From: Plantibacter elymi (nom. nud.)
GTDB lineage: Bacteria; Actinomycetota; Actinomycetes; Actinomycetales; Microbacteriaceae
Assembly (NCBI RefSeq): GCF_900177795.1
Contig: NZ_FXWJ01000002.1
Span: 915,879-979,878, forward strand
Length of the DNA: 64,000 nt
Direction: 5' to 3'
Below are positions 60,720 through 64,000 of the stretch, one piece after another (the first letter of the stretch is position 1; each line of letters opens with the position of its first letter). Under the pieces are notes generated by a model. It was not told the origin of the DNA. It worked only from the letters and a program-made list of their open reading frames with translations, and searched no databases. A program made the translations under genes and the position numbers.

Positions 60720-61630
60720 CAGGCGGCGCTCCGTTCGACGTCCGCCCGGGCGTCCGCGGTGAGGGTCAGGAACGCCTCCTCGAGGGTCGCTCCGCGCACG
60801 GCGAGATCGGTGAACGGGACCTCGGACCGGACGAGATCGCGCACGAACGCGTCGGCGTCACGGACGTCCAGTTCGACGGCGTCACCGTCACGACTCGCCT
60901 GGACGACCCCGGCGAGCCGCTCCACCGCTCCGTGGTCGGTGGTCCGGAGTCGCACCCGGTGGATGCCGACGAGTCCGAGCACGTCGCGCAGCGGGGCATC
61001 GGTGATGACCCGTCCGCCACCCAGCACCACGACGCGCTCGGCGAGCGCTTCGATCTCCTCGAGGTAGTGGCTGGTGAGGACGATCGTCGCCCCGAGTTCG
61101 TGTTGCCGGCGGATCGCGTCCCAGAGGGTGCGACGTGCGTCGACGTCGAGACCCGTCGTCGGCTCGTCGAGGAGCACGAGACGCGGTCTGCCGACGAACG
61201 CGAGTGCGACAGCGAGTCGGCGCTGTTGCCCGCCGGACAGCGAGCCCGTCTGGCGTCGGAGGAGGTCGCCGAAACCGAACTGCTCCGCCAGGGCGGCCGT
61301 CGGCACGCGGTCCGCGAAGTGCCGTCCGACGAAGTCGACGACCTCTCCCACGCGGAGCGTGGGCGGCAGTGCCGTCTCCTGCGGTGTCGATCCGAGCCGC
61401 GTGCGGTTGACCGCTTGGGCGGGATCGCCGCTGAAGAGCGTCACCGTGCCCGTCGTCGGACGTCGGGTGCCCTGCAGCAGGGAGAGCACCGTGGACTTGC
61501 CGGCGCCGTTGGGTCCGAGGAGCCCGACGAGCGACCCCGGCTCGATGCTGAGGTCGACGTCGTGCAGCGCGGTCACGTCGCCGTAGCGTCGTGTCACGCC
61601 CTCGAGGGTGGCCAGTGGTGTGTTCGTCAT
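60719..61630 (-). CDS. ABC exporter ATPase
   Basis: A 303-residue ATPase with Walker A GPNGAGKSTVLSLL, signature LSGGQQRRLAVALAF, Walker B LVLLDEPTTGLDV and H-loop VLTSHYLEEIEAL. The C-terminal 80 residues (VRLRTTDHGAVERLAG..., GATLEEAFLTLTAD) are the usual tail of CcmA/DrrA-type exporters. It overlaps the upstream regulator gene (ATGA) and the downstream permease gene. Confidence 0.94.
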   Translation of the reverse strand: MTNTPLATLEGVTRRYGDVTALHDVDLSIEPGSLVGLLGPNGAGKSTVLSLLQGTRRPTTGTVTLFSGDPAQAVNRTRLGSTPQETALPPTLRVGEVVDFVGRHFADRVPTAALAEQFGFGDLLRRQTGSLSGGQQRRLAVALAFVGRPRLVLLDEPTTGLDVDARRTLWDAIRRQHELGATIVLTSHYLEEIEALAERVVVLGGGRVITDAPLRDVLGLVGIHRVRLRTTDHGAVERLAGVVQASRDGDAVELDVRDADAFVRDLVRSEVPFTDLAVRGATLEEAFLTLTADARADVERSAA

Positions 61631-61938
61631 GATGTCCCCGTTCGCGACGCGCCGCCGAGCATCGCTCGGAGGCCGGTCATGTAGTCCTCGAACGCGCGGC
61701 GCCCGACGGTGGTGAGTTCCAGGTAGGTGACCGGAGTGCGTCCCCGGTGGGTCTTGGTGACGAGGACGTAGGCGCCGTCCTCGAGCTTCCGCAGATGCGT
61801 GGAGAGGTTCCCGGCGGTCATGTCGAGCATCTCCTGCAGGCGGGGGAACGACATGCTGCTGTCCGCGTCGATCGCCGCGAGCGTCGACATGATGCGCAGG
61901 CGGGCTTGAGCGTGGATGAGGGGGTCGAGTTCGTCCAT
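61627..61938 (-). CDS. Small winged-helix transcriptional regulator (ArsR/MarR-like)
   Basis: A 103-residue single-domain DNA-binding protein. The winged helix is DPLIHAQARLRIMSTLAAIDAD, SFPRLQEMLDMTAGNLSTHLRKLEDGAYV (turn and recognition helix) and THRGRTPVTYLELTTVGRRAF (wing). Such regulators are commonly found directly upstream of ABC-2 exporter genes and repress them. It has no metal-binding cysteines, so it is not a metal sensor. It is the second gene of the series 61942-membrane protein, regulator, ATPase, permease. Confidence 0.9.
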   Translation of the reverse strand: MDELDPLIHAQARLRIMSTLAAIDADSSMSFPRLQEMLDMTAGNLSTHLRKLEDGAYVLVTKTHRGRTPVTYLELTTVGRRAFEDYMTGLRAMLGGASRTGTS

Positions 61939-61941
61939 CGG

Positions 61942-62604
61942 TCACACCGCCGATCGGTGGGCACGCCGACGGCGGGTCGCCTCGAGGAAGGTCGCGTACA
62001 CGAGGAACCCGCCTCCGCCGGCGATCGCCATGATGAGTGCGTTGCCCGGCGAGCCGAAGAACGGTGCGGCCATGCCGACCACGATGATCCAGATGCCCAT
62101 GCCGTACATCACCCGGTCGCGCCAGACCGCGCCACCCGCGAGGTAGAGCAGTCCGACCACGAGGCTGTAGATCGCCGGGTAGAAGATCGCGGAGAGTTCC
62201 GGCGCCATTCCGGCCGAGAAGAGCGCACCGCCGAGCACCGCCGCGGCCGTGCAGCCGATCGCCCAGGCGATGCCGTACATGGTCCCCTGCACCTGCTGGG
62301 CACCCTGGATCCCGCGCGAAATGCGGGAGCCGATGATCGACGACGAGACGATGCCACCCACCATCAGGATCCCGAAGAGCCATCCGGCGACCGTCGGCGG
62401 CGTGGTGAACCAGGGGTTCTCGTCGCTCGCGGACCAGAGCGCGAGGAACCCGACGGTCCACGCGACACCCCAGATGTACACGATCGCGATGGTGGGCCTC
62501 GTGAAGATGTCGTCGACACGGCTCGCCTGTCGCTCCTGCAGAGCGAGCATGGCGGCCGGGTCGAGCGCATCCGAGCCGTCGGTGGGTTCCATCGGTGAAG
62601 TCAT
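61942..62604 (-). CDS. Multi-pass membrane protein of unknown function
   Basis: A 220-residue protein with about six transmembrane segments (IAIVYIWGVAWTVGFLALW, AGWLFGILMVGGIVSSSII, GTMYGIAWAIGCTAAAVLGG, FYPAIYSLVVGLLYLAGG, VMYGMGIWIIVVGMAAPF, ALIMAIAGGGGFLVYATFL). I do not recognise the family. It begins the cassette, ending 3 bp before the regulator start, so it is probably part of the same exporter system. The ATG at 62604 is chosen; the longer frame adds a charged N-terminus without family support. Confidence 0.8.
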   Translation of the reverse strand: MTSPMEPTDGSDALDPAAMLALQERQASRVDDIFTRPTIAIVYIWGVAWTVGFLALWSASDENPWFTTPPTVAGWLFGILMVGGIVSSSIIGSRISRGIQGAQQVQGTMYGIAWAIGCTAAAVLGGALFSAGMAPELSAIFYPAIYSLVVGLLYLAGGAVWRDRVMYGMGIWIIVVGMAAPFFGSPGNALIMAIAGGGGFLVYATFLEATRRRRAHRSAV

Positions 62605-62617
62605 ACCTACTTTGTAA

Positions 62618-62650
62618 CGCAAACCACTCTGCGAAGCAACCCTGTTTGCG
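62618..62650. promoter_or_regulatory. Inverted repeat upstream of the second exporter cassette
   Basis: CGCAAAC (62618-62624) and GTTTGCG (62644-62650), 7-bp inverted arms separated by 19 bp, just before the membrane-protein ATG. A possible binding site for the cassette's winged-helix regulator. Confidence 0.35.
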
Positions 62651-62701
62651 AGACAGCGCGTAGAGACGCCCGCTTCACGCCGAGGTGCCACAGCCCAACC
62701 A

Positions 62702-62982
62702 CCCTTCGACAGGCTCAGGGACCGGGTTCATCCGGCCGCCCCTCTCCCGCCCACCCTTCGACAAGCTCAGGGACCGGATCATCTCCGGTGAACCTCTCCC
62801 GGTCACTGAGCCTGTCGAAGTGCCCACGAGGACGCCTCATCGTCCCGGGCACACCCCTCCCGGTCACTGAGCCTGTCGAAGTGCCCACGAGGACGCCTCA
62901 TCGTCCCGGGCACACCCCTCCCGGTCACTGAGCTTGTCGAAGTGCCCACGAGGACCCACCCCCTTCGACAGGCTCAGGGACC
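62702..62982. repeat. Cluster of six palindromic repeat copies with a 61-bp tandem unit
   Basis: Copies at 62702-62725, 62754-62777 (CCCTTCGACARGCTCAGGG orientation), 62799-62822, 62860-62883, 62921-62944 (CACTGAGCYTGTCGAAGTG orientation) and 62961-62982. The middle three belong to a 61-bp tandem repeat of about 2.6 units containing CCCACGAGGACG and CATCGTCCCGGGCAC. The roughly 300 bp between the exporter cassette and the HNH gene hold nothing else that I can identify. Confidence 0.9.
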
Positions 62983-62990
62983 AAAACTGG

Positions 62991-64000
62991 TCAGAAGGGC
63001 GCGGGATCGGGTTCGGTCCGATGCTGCTTCCCGTCGGGTGTCGTCCACTCGAGGACGCCACCCGGTACGTGGTCGAGGTTCCACCCGGGCAGGTGCTTCA
63101 TCCGGTGGTGATGTCGGCACAGACACGCGAGGTTCCCGACATCCGTCGTCCCTCCGTCCTCCCACGCGACCGAATGGTCGAGATCGCAGGCCCTGGCGCG
63201 CCTGCCGCACCCAGGTGCCCGACAGGTGCCGTCCCGCAAGCGGACCGCGCGTTGCAGGTCGGCCGGGACCCGGTACTGATTCCGCCCGACCGAGAGCACC
63301 GCGCCGGTCTCGGGTTGGACGAGGACGCGGGAGAAGCTTGGGGCGTTCACCGCGATACGCGCCGCGGTCTCCGGGTCGATGAGGCCGTAGCCGTCGAGGG
63401 TGGCCGGGGCGTCGCTGACACCGGCCATGCTCAGCGCCGGGACGGTGATCTGCACGGTCGGTTTGATGTGCTCCTGGACCTCGATCGGGTGCGGGAGCAC
63501 CGGGCTCGACATCACGTCGTCGGGAGTGACACCGGTCAGGGCGAGCGCCGCGAGGGCATCGGCCTGCAGCTGAGCGCACGTCCGGGTGTCGCCGACCTGA
63601 CGCGACTCGGCGGAGGCCGCCTCGATGCGCTCGATGATGCCCTGCGCGATGGGTGCGGTGGTGAACAGGTGCACCCACGCCATGCCGTCGGCTGCGGGTT
63701 CGAACTCGACCCGACGGTCTGCTTCCGAGCGGGCCGCTCGTGCGGTGATGGACTCGGGGTGGAGGCGCTCGCGGGGCACGCGGGCGCGGTTCTTGAGTCC
63801 TGCTGCTGTCATGCGCTCCGCTTCAGGCAGGACCTTGTCGAGGAACACCGCCCGCCCAGCGGCAGGGACGTCTCTGAGCTGATCGGTGATCACCTGCGCA
63901 TGCCTCGCCGAGATCCGGCCTGCCTCCAGCGACGCCAGCACGGCCGGCGCGTCATTGACGAGACGCTCGGCGTCGTTCGTCGCAAGCTGGACCGTCCGCT
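62991..64000 (-). CDS. DUF222/HNH endonuclease-like protein, N-terminus beyond window edge
   Basis: At least 336 residues are open on the minus strand to the end of the window. The upstream part is a helical DUF222 domain (LEAGRISARHAQVITDQL, RAVFLDKVLPEAERMTAAGLKNRARV). The C-terminus is an HNH nuclease: CRAPGCGRRARACDLDHSVAWEDGGTTDVGNLACLCRHHHRMKH, with Cys pairs and the His/Asn residues of the fold. DUF222-HNH proteins are multi-copy in many Microbacteriaceae and other actinobacteria; their targets are unknown. No stop or convincing start occurs before 64000, so the gene continues outside. Confidence 0.9.
   Translation of the reverse strand, partial: RTVQLATNDAERLVNDAPAVLASLEAGRISARHAQVITDQLRDVPAAGRAVFLDKVLPEAERMTAAGLKNRARVPRERLHPESITARAARSEADRRVEFEPAADGMAWVHLFTTAPIAQGIIERIEAASAESRQVGDTRTCAQLQADALAALALTGVTPDDVMSSPVLPHPIEVQEHIKPTVQITVPALSMAGVSDAPATLDGYGLIDPETAARIAVNAPSFSRVLVQPETGAVLSVGRNQYRVPADLQRAVRLRDGTCRAPGCGRRARACDLDHSVAWEDGGTTDVGNLACLCRHHHRMKHLPGWNLDHVPGGVLEWTTPDGKQHRTEPDPAPF

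Noticed and set aside
62796..62955. Possible CRISPR array from the 61-bp repeats
   Set aside because: The repeats are head-to-tail without unique spacers, contain the dispersed palindromic element, and no cas gene is present.

Overview
This window looks like a chromosomal segment from a high-GC Gram-positive actinobacterium, most likely a member of the Microbacteriaceae. That rests on dense GTG-started genes, many ATGA/GTGA start-stop overlaps, leaderless promoters, an actinobacterial-type protein O-mannosyltransferase, a LAxTG-type surface anchor, and a DUF222/HNH endonuclease. It also carries copies of a small palindromic repeat (CTTCGACAAGCTCAG type) that I associate with this family. The genus cannot be read from the sequence. 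I see no transposase, integrase, prophage or CRISPR array.

Layout. 1-17.4 kb is a conserved housekeeping block: hisS (partial), mazG, an aldehyde dehydrogenase, a hydrolase, mfd, pth, rplY/ctc, prs, glmU and tRNA-Gln. It is interrupted by a folP2-ribD pair, a secreted surface protein and a divergent gntK/gnd pair. 17.5-23.7 kb holds a MarR regulator, the methionine importer metQ-metN-metI, an ABC-F ATPase and a spermidine synthase-like protein. 23.8-32.9 kb is the most interesting region. It contains a TetR/diacylglycerol-kinase pair, an SDR-acyltransferase-AGPS operon, and a divergent operon with a fatty acyl reductase/HAD fusion flanked by two paralogous diiron-fold proteins. Together these encode almost every step needed to make glycerol ether lipids. 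A shared operator-like palindrome lies in front of tetR and in the divergent promoter.

32.9-42.3 kb is again housekeeping: ispE, an aldo-keto reductase, rsmA, tatD, metG, rsmI, a protein mannosyltransferase, a YeiH-type exporter and an SMR transporter. 42.5-49.8 kb holds metY, a CoA-binding protein, a large SARP/BTAD-type regulator and a DrrAB-like ABC exporter. The exporter promoter region carries five direct heptamer repeats spaced 10-11 bp, the arrangement expected for a SARP operator. 49.8-58.2 kb holds L-serine dehydratase, a cysteine-less rhodanese domain, a DUF255 thioredoxin-domain protein, a DUF1684 protein and a four-gene osmoprotectant ABC importer.

58.2-64 kb holds an aromatic amino acid lyase homologue that has lost the MIO-forming triad, a second ABC-2 exporter with a small winged-helix regulator and a membrane protein, a cluster of palindromic repeats, and a DUF222/HNH endonuclease cut by the window edge. 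At least a dozen genes have a -10 hexamer exactly 6 nt before the start codon, so leaderless transcription appears common here.
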